From assembly GCA_034440615.1 (NCBI GenBank), contig JAOTOM010003822.1, positions 124,001 to 188,000 on the forward strand: 64,000 bases of DNA. Reading direction: 5' to 3'. Source of the stretch: Ashinkailepas kermadecensis (taxonomy: Eukaryota; Arthropoda; Thecostraca; Neolepadidae). The notes below the pieces were generated by a model. It was not told the DNA's origin. It worked only from the letters and a program-made list of their open reading frames with translations, and did no database searches. The position numbers were made by a program, and so were the translations under genes. Below are positions 24,016-35,039 of the stretch, in pieces; within the stretch, counting starts at the first letter, position 1, and every line of letters begins with the position of its first letter.

Positions 24016-24325
24016 TCAAAATGGCACCACAACAGGTCGCTGAGTCGGCGATGACGTCACGGGCTCTATCTGTGACATCACGAGGCTCTGGGCCGCGCTG
24101 GGCATCCGACTCGCGGCAGTCGACGGCGGCGGAGTCGTTTCTGTAGCGATAGACGGGGCTGGCGTTGTGACGACAGGTGGCAGCATAGTCGCCACTGAGC
24201 TGGTATATGTGGCGTTCCGGTCGAAGCACTCACGGACCTCTCCGGCGCGATGGCGGTTGAAGGCGGCGAACATAGGCTGTCGTTGGTCGTGACTCTGGAG
24301 GGCGCCATCCGCTGAAAACTCGTTG
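24016..24325 (-). CDS. Thr/Pro-rich mucin-like exon candidate, copy 1
   Basis: The minus frame reads through RHRAGEVRECFDRNATY and then a Thr/Pro/Ser-rich linker (LPPVVTTPAPS, TTPPPSTAAS). A possible acceptor (AGTTTTCAG) lies at its upstream end. A paralogous segment sits at 56.7-57.09 kb, in the same position relative to rhodanese copy 2. About 11 extra bases after AAQSL shift this copy out of the frame that continues in copy 2 (DVIADSATCC), so it may be a decayed exon. Confidence 0.35.
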
Positions 24326-24519
24326 ACTGTAGGGTGGGGGGTGGGGGGGGGTGCACCCTTTTCGACTCCATCGGAAAGGTGAGGGGAGAGAACTCAGCTT
24401 GCACCGTTTGCCGCCATGGATCCGCCCGTACCTTCATGTAACCTGAACTCGCCCATGTTGTCTCATCCACTTGTGCAGCATAAGATAAGAAATGGACGGC
24501 CACGGGAATAGAGAATGTT

Positions 24520-25000
24520 ATGTATGGCGTGTAAATAATTTATCAGCCACGAAGCGACTAGGCCGTGAACATTGCGTTTGAAGCGATGTTAAGTGGATAC
24601 CATATTAATACTTCCTTTAGTCTACCGTGATATCTCCATGGGATAATATTTAAAGCACATTTTTAGGCTTCTTAAGTTTACGAAGAGCACCGACATATTC
24701 GTAGATATTTATGGGAAACTCAGTATTTTTCTGCAAAAATGAACGCTAGTCATTTTTTGCACTTCATGCGCCTAGCATATTTGAAAATGAAAAGCATGTC
24801 TAAATATTACACAGTTAAGTTTCTTAGCAGTCGGATGAAGTCATAACAATGCAAATAAGATAATATTTCCGCGGACAGTGACACACTGAATACATTTAAG
24901 TAAATTTTCTCATTCACTTTAACATTACACACCCACACCCATATTATACATCCCACACCCACTCTCATCCAACCGCCATCCAATATTTCGAAATATTTTG
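24520..25000. other. AT-rich intergenic, no gene recognised
   Basis: No gene or repeat is recognised up to the 8-bp target duplication of the hAT-like element. Confidence 0.5.
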
Positions 25001-25008
25001 TTTGTTGC
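25001..25008. other. Target-site duplication, left (TTTGTTGC)
   Basis: The exact octamer is repeated at 32,867-32,874, immediately outside the opposite terminus. Confidence 0.85.
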
Positions 25009-25204
25009 CAAGGGCGTCGCCACCGGGGGGGGGGGGCAATCGCCCCCCCCTGCCGTGAAACTGGGGGCGGCGCCCCCTGAAATTTGAGGAGGCCCCTATC
25101 CGCAAATGCACAGCAAAAAAGGTGAGCAAGGAGGCCGACGGGACAGAATATCATGCTGTCAATGAGGCCTCAAGACTGACGAGGCCACCAGGAAATATCA
25201 TCAG

Positions 25205-27340
25205 GTCTCTATAAGAGACGTAGAACAGAGATTGGGAGGAGGCCCCCCAGGACGAAAAGGTGGCCCCCGGGACGAAAAGGAGGCCCCCAGGACGAAAAGG
25301 AGGCCCCAAGACGTAGAACAGAGATTGGGAGGAGGCCCACATGACGAAAAGGAGCCCCCCCGGGACAAAAAAGGAGGCCCCCAGGACGAAAAGGAGGCCC
25401 CAAGACGTAGAACAGAGATTGGGAGGAGGCCCCCAGGACGAAAAGGAGACCCCATGACGAAAATGATGCACCCAAGGACGAAAAGGAGGCCCCAAGACGT
25501 AGAACAGAGATTGGAAGGAGGCCCCCAGGACGAAAAGGAGGGCCCAAGACGTAGAACAGAGATTGGGAGGAGGACCCCATGACGAAAAGGAGGCCTCAAG
25601 ACGTAGAACAGAGATTGGGAGGAGGCCCCCAGGACGAAAAGGAGGCCCCCGGGACAAAAAGGAGGCCCCCAGGACGAAAAGGAGGCTCCAAGACGTAGAA
25701 CAGAGATTGGGAGGAGGCCCCCCAGGACGAAAAGGAGGCCCCCAGGACGAAAAGGAGACCCTATGACGAAAAGGATGCACCCAAGGACGAAAAGGAGGCC
25801 CCAAGACGTAGAACAGAGATTGGAAGGAGGCCCCCAGGACGAAAAGGAGGCCCCCAGGACGAAAAGGAGGCCCCAGGACGAAAAGGAGGAACCAAGACGT
25901 AGAACAGAGATTGGGAGGAGTCCCCCAGGACGAAAAGAAGACCCCAGGACGAAAAGGATGCACCCAAGGACGAAAGGGAGGCCCCAAGACGTAGAACAGA
26001 GATTGGGAGGAGGCCCCCAGGACGAAAAGGAGGCCCCATGACGAAAAGGAGGCCCCCATGACGAAAAGGAGGCCTCAAGACGTAGAACAGAGATTGGGAG
26101 GAGGCCCCCAGGACGAAAAGGAGGCCCCCGTGACGAAAAGGAGGCCCCCAGGACGAAAAGGAGGCCCCAATACGTAGAACAGAGATTGGGAGGAGACCCC
26201 CATGACGAAAAGGAGGCCTCAAGACGTAGAACAGAGATTGGGAGGAGGCCCCCAGGACGAAAAGGAGGCCCCCGGGACGAAAAGGAGGTCCCCAGGACGA
26301 AAAGGAGGCCCCAAGACGTAGAACAGAGATTGGGAGGAGGCCCCCAGGACGAAAAGGAGGCCTCCATGACGAATAGGAGACCCCATGACGAAAAGAATGC
26401 ACCCACGGACGAAAAGGAGGCCCCAAGACGTAGAACAGAGACTGGAAGGAGGTCCCCAGGACGAAAAGGAGGCCCCCAGGACGGAAAGGAGGCCCCAGGA
26501 CGAAAAGGAGGCACCCAAGGACGAAAAGGAGGTCCCAAGACGTAGAACAGAGATTGGGTGGAGGCCCCCAGGACGAAAAGGAGGCCCCCCGGGACGAAAA
26601 GGAGGCCCCAGGACGAAAAGGAAGGCACCAAGACGTAGAACAGAGATTGGGAGGAGGCCCCCAGGACGAAAAGGAGGCCCCCAGGACGAAAAGGAGGCTC
26701 CCAGGACGAAAAGAAGGCCCCCAGGACGAATGACGCAGTCTATGCGCCCCTACACTCCAACAATCAACCAACCAACCCAAGGACGAAAAAGATGCACCAA
26801 AGGACGAAAAGGATGTCCCCAAGACGTAGAACAGAGATTGGGATGAGGTCCCCAGGACGAAAAGGAGGACTCCAGGACGAAAAGGAGGCCCCCAGGACGA
26901 AAAGGAGGCCCCTAAGACGTAGAACAGAGATTGTGAGGTGGCCCCCAGGACGAAAAGGAGGCCCCCAGGACGAAAAGGAGGCCCCTAAGACGAAGAACAG
27001 AGACAGTGAGGTGGCCCCCAGGACGAAAAGGAGGCCCCCAGGACGAAAATGAGGCCCCAGGACGAAAAGGATGCCCCAGAACGCAAAGGAAGCCCCCAAG
27101 ACGTAGAACAGAGATTGGGAGGAGGCCCCCCAGGACTAAAAGGAGGCCCCAGGACGAAAAGGATGCCCCTAGAACGAAAAGGATGCACCCAAGGACCAAA
27201 AGGAGGCCCCTAAGACTTAGAACAGAGATAGGAAGGTAGCCCCCAGGACGAAAAGGAGGCCCCAGGACGAAAAGGAGACCCCAGCACGAAAAGGAGGCCC
27301 TCAGGACGGAATGGATGCCACCGAGACGGGCAAGAAGCCA
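25205..27340. repeat. 20-bp minisatellite with higher-order spacer unit, inside hAT-like element 1
   Basis: The basic unit GGAGGCCCCCAGGACGAAAA is punctuated by AAGACGTAGAACAGAGATTG about every 60-220 bases, giving a two-level repeat. Proline/glycine-rich frames of up to 476 codons on the minus strand are by-products. A short SINE-tail insertion interrupts it at 26,731-26,777. Confidence 0.95.
26731..26777 (+). mobile_element. Short SINE-tail-like insertion within the minisatellite
   Basis: The sequence TGACGCAGTCTATGCGCCCC, a short spacer and an AACC tail break the 20-bp array cleanly, with satellite units on both sides. It belongs to the family also seen at 5.95, 40.67 and 45.46 kb. Confidence 0.65.
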
Positions 27341-28730
27341 CCCAGGTTAGACGAAAAGGCTTCCGATGGGTGGCAGGATATTCTTAAGTTGGAAAACGAG
27401 GCCCCCAAGACGGAAGAGGATGCCCCTGCAATATAAAATTAAGACCTGATAGGGAGACTTCTCCGGACGCAATAGGGGCCCCAAGAAGGGTAAGAAGGTC
27501 TGCGCAGGAAAGAGAGAAGGCCACCGAGACCAGCCAGATGAGGCCCATATTTTGGAAGAGGAGGAACCTGGAAGAGAAGATCTAGGACTAGGACGCAAAA
27601 GCACCCTGCTAAGAGGATAATGAGGCTCCAGACACAGATAAGGAGGCCCCCATGACGTGAGAGGAGGCCCCTAATTTGAAAAATGAGTCACCTAGGAGAA
27701 GGTAGGAGTCCCCAGAAATCAAGAGAGTGTCAAAAATGGCACGGAGGCAACCAGGATTGCAAAAGAGGCTCCAACACCGGAAAGGAGGCCCCAGCATATG
27801 AGAGGAGGCCCTAAGACGGAAAAGGAAGCCATTGGATATGAGATGAGGTTTCGGGGACGCAAAAGCAGGCCTCAAACGGGTGAGGTTCCACCGATATAGA
27901 AAAGGATGATCCAGAGACGTGGCAGGAGGCACCTAATTCGGAAGAGAACGACACAAGATTGGAAATGAGACCCCATGATGAACGAGGAGTCCCCTAAAAT
28001 AGGAGAGAAAGGCCATTGGATAAGAGAGATGGCTCCCAAGCGGAAAAGAAGGCTCGAAGACCGCTAAGAAGGTCCCCGGGAAATAACAAGGCCACTAAGA
28101 TAGGAAAGGTTGCCAGTAATTTGGCAGAGGAGGCGCCTGGGAGAGAAGAGGAGTCCACCAGGAGATAAGAGACCACCCCTAAGATGGGTAAAGATCGAAT
28201 CCAGAGCGCAGAGCAGGAGGGCCCCAAGACGTGAGAGGAGGCCCCTAATTTGAAAAAGAAAAGGCCTCTAGAAGAGAAATGAGGCACCTGCCGGACTCGA
28301 GAAGGAGTAGGTCTCCAGGACCAAATGAGGTCCCGAAGACCGGAAAGAGTTCCCAGGAAATGAGGGGAGGCCCTTAAGATGGGAGTGATAGCAGGTATGG
28401 AAGGAGGTGAGGTTTCCAAAATTGAAGATCCCTCAAGACGGGTAAGGCTTGGCCAGGATAAAGGAGGAAGCACACGAGGCGTGGCAAGAGGCCCCTAATT
28501 TGGCAGAAAATGCCCCTCGAAGATGAGAGGAAGCCCCATGCCATGTTAAAGGGGCCCCAGAATGCAAGAGGAGGCCCTCCAAAACGGGAGAGGAGGACCA
28601 TTGAATATGGAGGAGGGTAGGACACACAAGGAGACATCGAAAACCGGTAAAAAGGCTCTAGGAAATGAGACGACGCGACAGTAGGCTTATAATTTGCAAG
28701 AAGAACCCCCTAAGAAATAGTAAGAGTCGA
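27340..28730. repeat. Decayed continuation of the GGAGGCCCC minisatellite
   Basis: GGAGGCCCC-type units of about 20-35 bases continue with heavy divergence, with unit bodies such as AAGACGGGAGAGGAGGCCC. No coding frame is supported. Confidence 0.75.
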
Positions 28731-28739
28731 GTCTGGGTA

Positions 28740-29625
28740 TTTTAAAATCACGATATGGGCCACAAAAGATCCGGCCGGGGCCCCCGCATATTACGCTGAG
28801 CCTGGGGTACCAAAAATTCACGCCCGGACCACGAAAATCATGCCAGGGGCACGACAGGTCGTATCGTGCCCCAACAGTCTCATTGGGACCAAGACAAAAG
28901 AAGCCGGAGCAACGAAGAACAATCCGGACATGGATAATCACTCTGGGGGGCCGAACAATGACGCCAAAAGCCTCCAAAACGCATTGGACCCCAAAAAGTG
29001 TCGAGGCCGCTATAGCTGGCGCTAGGGATCCAATAAATTGACGTCGGGGCCCGAAAGATCACATTGGACCCAAAAAAGTCGCGTCACAGCCCTTGAAAAT
29101 CACACTGGAGGCCCAGAAGGTCGCGCCGAGGCCCCATAAGTTGCAGCTGCCCCCAAATCAATTTTAACCGGAATGTCACTCTGGGACAAAAAAAAAACTC
29201 CTTCAGTGGCCGCAGTGCTATATCAAAGGGGCAAATGCCCCCTCCATCCTGAGAGGGATAAGCTCCCATTAATTGTGTCGGGGCCTCAAAAATCGCGCTG
29301 GGGCCACCAAAATTCGCGTCGGTCCACCAGAATTCGCGTATGGGTCTCCAAATAAATACGGCGAGCCCCGGAAAACTCGCTCCGAGGCCCGAAAAATTGC
29401 GACAGGAACCGCCAAAATCGCGTTGGGGCCACAGCTAAATATAACGCATCGCACAAACTCGAACCGGGCCCCCAAATATCGCGCTTGGGACCCACAATTC
29501 CCATCGGTAGTCCCGTCGAAGCTCTAAAAAATTGCCGTCTAGGGCCACACGTAAGCACAGTGTGACCACAAACACAAACACAAATCAAGCTGGAGCCCTC
29601 CAAAATAAGAATTGATTCCAACAAC
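28740..29625. repeat. Degenerate repeat of about 30-35 bp (GGGGCCC...AAAATCGCG)
   Basis: Units consist of a G/C core such as TGGGGCCACC followed by AAAATCGCG or AAAATTGCG. The same unit type fills both arms of the adjacent inverted repeat and, in the opposite orientation, 35.1-35.95 kb. Confidence 0.7.
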
Positions 29626-29629
29626 TAAA

Positions 29630-30310
29630 TGCTCAGGTAAAAAAAATGGCTCTGGAGCGCCGAACATATTATCAGATGCCTTCACAAATTGCGTACGGCA
29701 CCGAAAAACAAACCGAATCTCGAACATTCGAGGTGGGATACAAAAACATGGCGCCAAGGGCACGAGAAATCAGGCCGGGATTCGGACTTTTAAGAAAATC
29801 AGAATAGTTTCACAAAATCGTATTGAGCCCAGAATACTGGGGTTGGGTCTCCGGAACCACGCGCCTGGGTGCGATAAGCCACTCTGGGACCTAGAAACAT
29901 CGTACCGAAACCCCAAAATTGTACTTGGGCCCCACAAGTGTGCGTCAGAAGCCCAAAATAAACACATCGGGACCCTAAGAGCACAACGGGGGCCGAAAAT
30001 ACAACTGACCCTCCAAAGCGCACAGTCTCACAAAAAGCGACAGGGCCTTAACACATGCGTTGCAGCCATAAATATACATACCGGGAGGTCTAAAAAATAC
30101 ACCGGAAGCTCTCAAGGCACACAGGGGTCATGATAACGCACAATAGCCTGAAAAGGTGGTTGGGGCCGCAAAACGCAACATGTTTCCAAAACAAACAAAA
30201 AGACCGGGCGCTAAATAAACACATCGGGATCTTCGAAAACGCCCTGACACGTCAAAAAAATCCTCGATGCACAAAAATTCAACAAACCCTAAAACGAGCA
30301 TGGGGTTCGA
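29630..30310 (+). repeat. Long inverted repeat, left arm
   Basis: This arm matches the reverse complement of about 30,830-31,520 along its whole length at roughly 80 percent identity by eye. Shared blocks include TCAGGCCGGGATTCGGACTT, TGGGTCTCCGGAACC, CCCCACAA(G/A)TGTGCGTCAGAA and AAATAAACACATCGGGATCT. Confidence 0.85.
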
Positions 30311-30829
30311 AAATGCTTTAGGCCCCTAACAAAAATGGCTTGGAGCCATAATACACAATCATAGACCAAGAAAGACGCAACGGGTCCAAAGAACGCCGAG
30401 GCTTGGCCTCGGTTCGGTATCAAATCTGGGAGGATAGCAGCAAAGATATGAAGTGCATCAAGGCTCAGCGGAAACCGCATTTCATAGCTACCAGAAAATG
30501 TGGGAAGTAGGAAACTAATGATCGAATTTAATCAATCGACTTTTCGAAGCGAACCCCCAGGCGAATCATTCCATCACGCCAAATATGGCGCAAGTGTATC
30601 ATGTGGCAGCAATTAGCAAAAGGCAGAAGGCCTAGCAGAAACCATAGCATCGCACGAAGTGTGGCGAATGCACCGAATACGAAAAATGGGTGTGCACGTG
30701 CACTGACGTTGCCGTCGTGGCGACCGGGTGCTATGAACTGGAATGCCTGAAATTGTAAAATTTTGTATTTTAAAGTGGTGGGTAATACATTTTACTTTGA
30801 AGTTATGGGCCTAATATATCTTCTAAACC

Positions 30830-31520
30830 CTGCTCGTTTTAGGGCTTTGTTGTGTTTTTTTGTGCACCGACAATTTTTTACGTGTCGGGGCGTTTTCGAA
30901 GATCCCGATGTGTTTATTTAGCTCCCGGTCGTTTTGTACGTTTCGGAACCATGTTGCCTTTTGTGGCCCCAGCCTCTTTTCCAGGCCCTTGTGCGTTCTC
31001 ATGGCCCCTGTGCGCCTTGCGAGCTTGCAGTGTATTTTTCTTAGAGCTCCCGGTATGTTTATTTAGGGCTGCAACGCATGTTTTAGGACCCTATCGCTTT
31101 TTGGGAGACTGTGCGCTTTGGAGGGTTAGTTGTACTTTCTGGCACCGTTGTACTCTTAGGGTCCCGCTGTGTATATTTGGGGCTTCTGACGCACATTTGT
31201 GGGGCCCCAGTATGATTTTGGGGCTTCGGTGTGAGTTTTTCTGGGTCCCAGCGCGACTTATCGCGCCCAGGCGCGCGGTTCCGGAGACCCAACGCCAGCT
31301 TTCTGGGCTCAACGCGATTTTTATGGATCTTTTCTGTTTTTTTTTAAGTCCGAATCCCGGCCTGATTTTTCGAACCTCTGACGCCATGTTTTGCATCCCA
31401 CCTCGATTTTTCGAGATCCGGTCTGCTTTTCGGTGTCATACGCAATTTTTGAAGGCATCTGGAAAAAAATGTTCGATGCAACAGAGCCATTTTCCTGACC
31501 CGGACATTTATTTGTTGTAA
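30830..31520 (-). repeat. Long inverted repeat, right arm
   Basis: Reverse-complement partner of 29,630-30,310, separated from it by about 520 bases. A transcript through both arms could fold into a long imperfect hairpin. Confidence 0.85.
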
Positions 31521-32387
31521 TCTCTCTTTTTGGAGGGCTCCAGCTTGATTTTTGGGATACCGATCCGGGTTTGTGGTATAGGTGTAATTTCAGCAGTGTG
31601 AGGTAACTTAAAAGGGATACCAAAAGAAAACCTTAGAAATGAGTGGTGGAGTTAGGGTTGAAATCCGACCAATCAGAAACCATAGTGGTAGATTAGGCCC
31701 CTCCACAGGACAATTTAGTTGATGACTAATTATATTATTTCGAAATGTACCCTTTGACAAAATAGCGGTCGAAATCCAAGGCCTTTTTAATGGGCGTAGG
31801 TGCCTCCCCCCCCTGCAAATCCGTTTGCCCCATCCTGCTTGACGCAAATATAGGTACTCCACTGGTCCCTCAATAATTTTCCGAAACATACGCCCATGGG
31901 GAAAAGGCAACATTGAGGGGACAAATTACCCCTCATAAGCATACAATACAACATCCGTGCCCCATATGAAATGGGATGAATGATGTTTTTAAATGCATTT
32001 TCTTCCAACAAACTTCTTTTCTGTTATTACAGCCTGCATGATTAGAGCTTCCCAGCTTCCATACCTTCTCAACGTCATTTACAAAACGGTACAGCACAAC
32101 GAAAACGATGGGCGTGACGGCGTGGAATTTGAAGGCTTGGATTATGTATGTACTGACATTGTTGCATTGTTGCATTGTCATTTATGCATTGGTGTTCAAT
32201 GCTTGTTCTTGCCGTGAATTTATTCGCTGAGGATATATTTTAGCTCGTGTGACAGTTGCCTTGCAGCCAGCATCAAATGTTATAAAAATAAACAAATTCC
32301 TAAGATGACGCTAAAAAAACAATGCAATCCACTTCTCGTTGTCACCTTTACGAAATTGTCGTCCTTGGACTGAGAAATGGTCGTTCA

Positions 32388-32482
32388 TGCTTTGCTTATG
32401 ACATCAAGCTGGTGAGAATAAATAACAGTAGTGATGAATCTAGCTATATTCAGTTAGACTTGGAGGACTTAAAAGTGGGTTG
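32388..32482 (+). pseudogene. Tiny LINE reverse-transcriptase fragment inside hAT-like element 1
   Basis: The plus frame reads CFAYDIKLVRINNSSDESS then YIQLDLEDLKVG before a stop. This resembles the FADDxKL...LQ.DL..L block of CR1/L2 reverse transcriptases, with the first catalytic Asp replaced by Tyr. It is short and decayed. Confidence 0.35.
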
Positions 32483-32866
32483 ATCAATGGCAGATATCTG
32501 TAAGATATGCTTAGCACCAGCCCCGCCAGCTCGCTGCAATCCAGAGACCAGCGGGAAGATTCGAGAAAGCATTGAGACGATGGTTTGTTTTGGCACTTAT
32601 GTATTTATCCAAATATTACTTATTTATACCCTGGTATGGTCCAGTTTTCAGCGAAAATGATTAGTGCTATTGCGTTTTGATTAAATGATGCACCATGCCA
32701 AGAACAAACAAAAAAACAATATGAAATCATGTTCCCCATCCTCGAACCATAGTATAAGAGCCTAAAAACAATATGAGACCCTAACACAATGGAGGCCCCC
32801 TTTCGGGGAACAGGAGGCCCCCTTTCGACCTTGTCCCCCTGGAAGAATTTCGTGGCGACGCCACTG

Positions 32867-32874
32867 TTTGTTGC
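32867..32874. other. Target-site duplication, right (TTTGTTGC)
   Basis: This matches the octamer at 25,001-25,008 exactly. Confidence 0.85.
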
Positions 32875-33054
32875 ACACGTAGTACATGCTACAAGGCAAG
32901 GAATCTAGTTAAATGTACACAACAAATACCAGGGGTGAAATAACGGCTTAATAAATTCCTTCTCCCTTTTCTCCCCCTGGATGGGCAATTTGTAAAACAC
33001 TTCGATTTGTAAGACAGTTGGTATCCCCAGAAACCAGCGACACTGGACAGGGTG

Positions 33055-33445
33055 ATGGTAGACACCAGACTGAGCGATGGTAGCAGCAATGCATGACCTT
33101 GAATGGCAGGGAGCCAGACAGCAAATTATGACTACAACATGTCCACTTTTATCTGCAAATTTGACATTTGTAGTGCAAAATCAATGAAATTTCCGTGGCT
33201 GATCTCTGATGTGGATACCATGCTTCAAATAATGACACATTAATGCCCAACATCAGCATTCCACAAAGCACACCTGTCTCGGGCCCTGTCAAAGCCGCAG
33301 GCATTGGCTAGGGTTTCATCACCCGTCGGCATCACACGCCGGCACTCAAGTGGCTTAGGAAAGGCGCCCAGGTGCGCACAGTCGCAGCTGATCAGTGGCA
33401 GCGAACGGACGTCGGAGCGCAGCAGAGGTCAAGGACGTCGTCAAT
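33055..33445 (+). repeat. Third, partial copy of the rhodanese upstream region
   Basis: It matches 21,985-22,300 over the full stretch, including TTCCACAAAGCACACCTGTC and CCCTGTCAAAGCCGCAGGC. No rhodanese coding sequence follows; similarity ends where a GTGGCGTAGCTAAGGG-type element begins near 33,473. Confidence 0.75.
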
Positions 33446-33471
33446 CTTCGCACTACCGTGGGTACCGGCTA

Positions 33472-34182
33472 GTGGCGTAGCTAAGGGAGGGGGGGGGGAA
33501 GTGAAGGGGCAGCTGCCCATCCCCCTGGAGGGTTCGAGGGACCCTCAAAGCATCGGTGCAGGGGGCACGCAAGGGCTCCTGAGCTGACGTGAATGGCCCT
33601 GTACCGACGAAAGGGGCCCCGGGCTGACTGAAAGGGTCTCGGGCAGATGAAGAGGGGGCTCCGAGTCAACGGAGAGTGCCTTCGGGAAGATATTGAGGGA
33701 CCTGGTCTGGGCCAATGTGGATGGCTTCCTGGTCCACGCAGGGGGCCCGGCCCGGGATTAGTAAGGAGGGCCCATGCGCCAACTAAATGGAACCTCAGCC
33801 GCGGTAGGAGCTTGGACCGTTTGAGAGGGCCCGGTTCCGGCATGAAATATCCCTGGGCCGACGGAGGGGAACGAAGCCGCACAGAGACGCCTTGCGTGAT
33901 CGAGAAGGCCCAAACTGTTGAAAGAGAATCCTCCGATCGTACGGGGAGTCCTGAGCCCTGAAATAAGGCCCTTGAGCCGACGGAGGGGGCCCTGGGCCGG
34001 ACGTGCAGGGTCACTGGATCGGCTTTAGCTCACGCTGAATGAGAGGGACTCTTGATTCGACAGCGGGCCTCGCGCTGATGAGGTTCCGGAGTTACGGAGA
34101 CTGTCCGGGATAAAGCGAATGGTTCCCGCTGCTACGTAAAGGGTCTCAAAGCATATGAAGGGGGCTCTGGCTGCAAAAGGCA
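33472..34182. repeat. GGGCC-rich degenerate repeat starting with a hAT-like end
   Basis: TAGTGGCGTAGCTAAGGG followed by a G run resembles a CAGTGGCG-type terminus. The interior has about 30-base degenerate units such as GAGCCGACGGAGGGGGCCC. A second candidate end, CAGTGGCGTATACAAGG, lies at 34,182. I could not pair either with a matching end and an 8-bp duplication. Confidence 0.45.
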
Positions 34183-34331
34183 GTGGCGTATACAAGGAGT
34201 GAAGGGGTGATGTGCTGGGCTGCGTGTGTTGTTTTCGAGGTACGCATTGTGGGGTATGGACGAGTGGCCGAACTGGGGAGTGTGACGTGGCTGTTTGTTA
34301 AGCGTGATGACAAATTGCATTGCGTAGTTGT

Positions 34332-34339
34332 AGCACCGG
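34332..34339. other. Target-site duplication, left (AGCACCGG)
   Basis: Repeated exactly at 43,774-43,781. The uninterrupted paralog at 47,124-47,131 reads GGCACCGG. Confidence 0.8.
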
Positions 34340-34600
34340 CAGGGGTGTCGATTTTGAAAAACATTGGGGGGGGCGAAGTGCCAACGCACTAGACCCCACC
34401 CCACCCCCCACCCCCTCCCCCAAAAAAAAATCATCGGATTTAGCCCACTATACTTTCAGATCTCAGAAATTCTGATTTCTTATTCGACGATGTGTATGTT
34501 TATGTTTATTCAGCATCCTCACCGACGGGAAAAATCGTCCAATAACTGGTGAAGTCACATAATTAAAAGAGCAGTGCTCAGTACATTTAAACATAACTTT

Positions 34601-34775
34601 TGGTTGGTTCTACGACACGTCGACGAATATTGGTTCTACGACACGTCCACCGTTGTGTCATATAGCGTCGCCGATCTCTCACGCCGATTGGTCGCGGGCG
34701 AAGAGTAGCGACAGGTGAGACTCGAACTCACCAACATAACAACTCTGAGTAATAGCATGCGACTGCAGTGCCATA
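34601..34775 (-). mobile_element. tRNA-derived SINE, second copy
   Basis: The body is nearly identical to the SINE at 9,874-10,040 (CACGCCGATTGGTCGCGGGC, GACAGGTGAGACTCGAAC). The tRNA-like head differs but keeps the B box GAGTTCGAGTCTC. The 3' end carries a partial duplication of GGTTCTACGACACGTC. Confidence 0.75.
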
Positions 34776-35039
34776 TAGTGGGCTCGGATCTATCGTCACC
34801 GTCACCGTCACTGTTACCCTCCTCCTCACTCCACATACCAACAAACACACACCGGCTTAAATAAAAATACTTCAGCGATCAGATGCAGGCTAAAACACAC
34901 CGGCATTGATGAAGCATCAGAGCACAGCAGACCTGAACGGTAATGACGATGGGTGAAAGTATTTCCTTGGTGCCTAACGTTAGGGAGGGAATTTTTCCAT
35001 TTAGTACGCCACTGCGGCTGCTCAACGTGTTTTTTCCGC

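Larger units (their letters stand above)
25009..32866. mobile_element. Giant non-autonomous hAT-like transposon 1 (7,858 bp)
   Basis: The left end CAAGGGCGTCGCCAC (25,009-25,023) and right end GTGGCGACGCCACTG (32,852-32,866) are inverted repeats differing at two of 15 positions. The exact 8-bp duplication TTTGTTGC flanks both sides (25,001-25,008 and 32,867-32,874). An 8-bp duplication and a CAGTGGCG-type end are hAT hallmarks. Subterminal GGAGGCCCC motifs occur at both ends. The interior is a 20-bp minisatellite (25.2-27.3 kb), its decayed continuation (27.3-28.7 kb), degenerate GGGGCCC/AAAATCGCG units (28.7-29.6 kb), a long inverted repeat (29.6-31.5 kb) and AT-rich sequence. No transposase frame was found, so movement would depend on a transposase encoded elsewhere. 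Confidence 0.85.

Noticed and set aside
25151..27239. Long proline/glycine/phenylalanine-rich frames on both strands
   Set aside because: By-products of the 20-bp GGAGGCCCC minisatellite inside a transposon.
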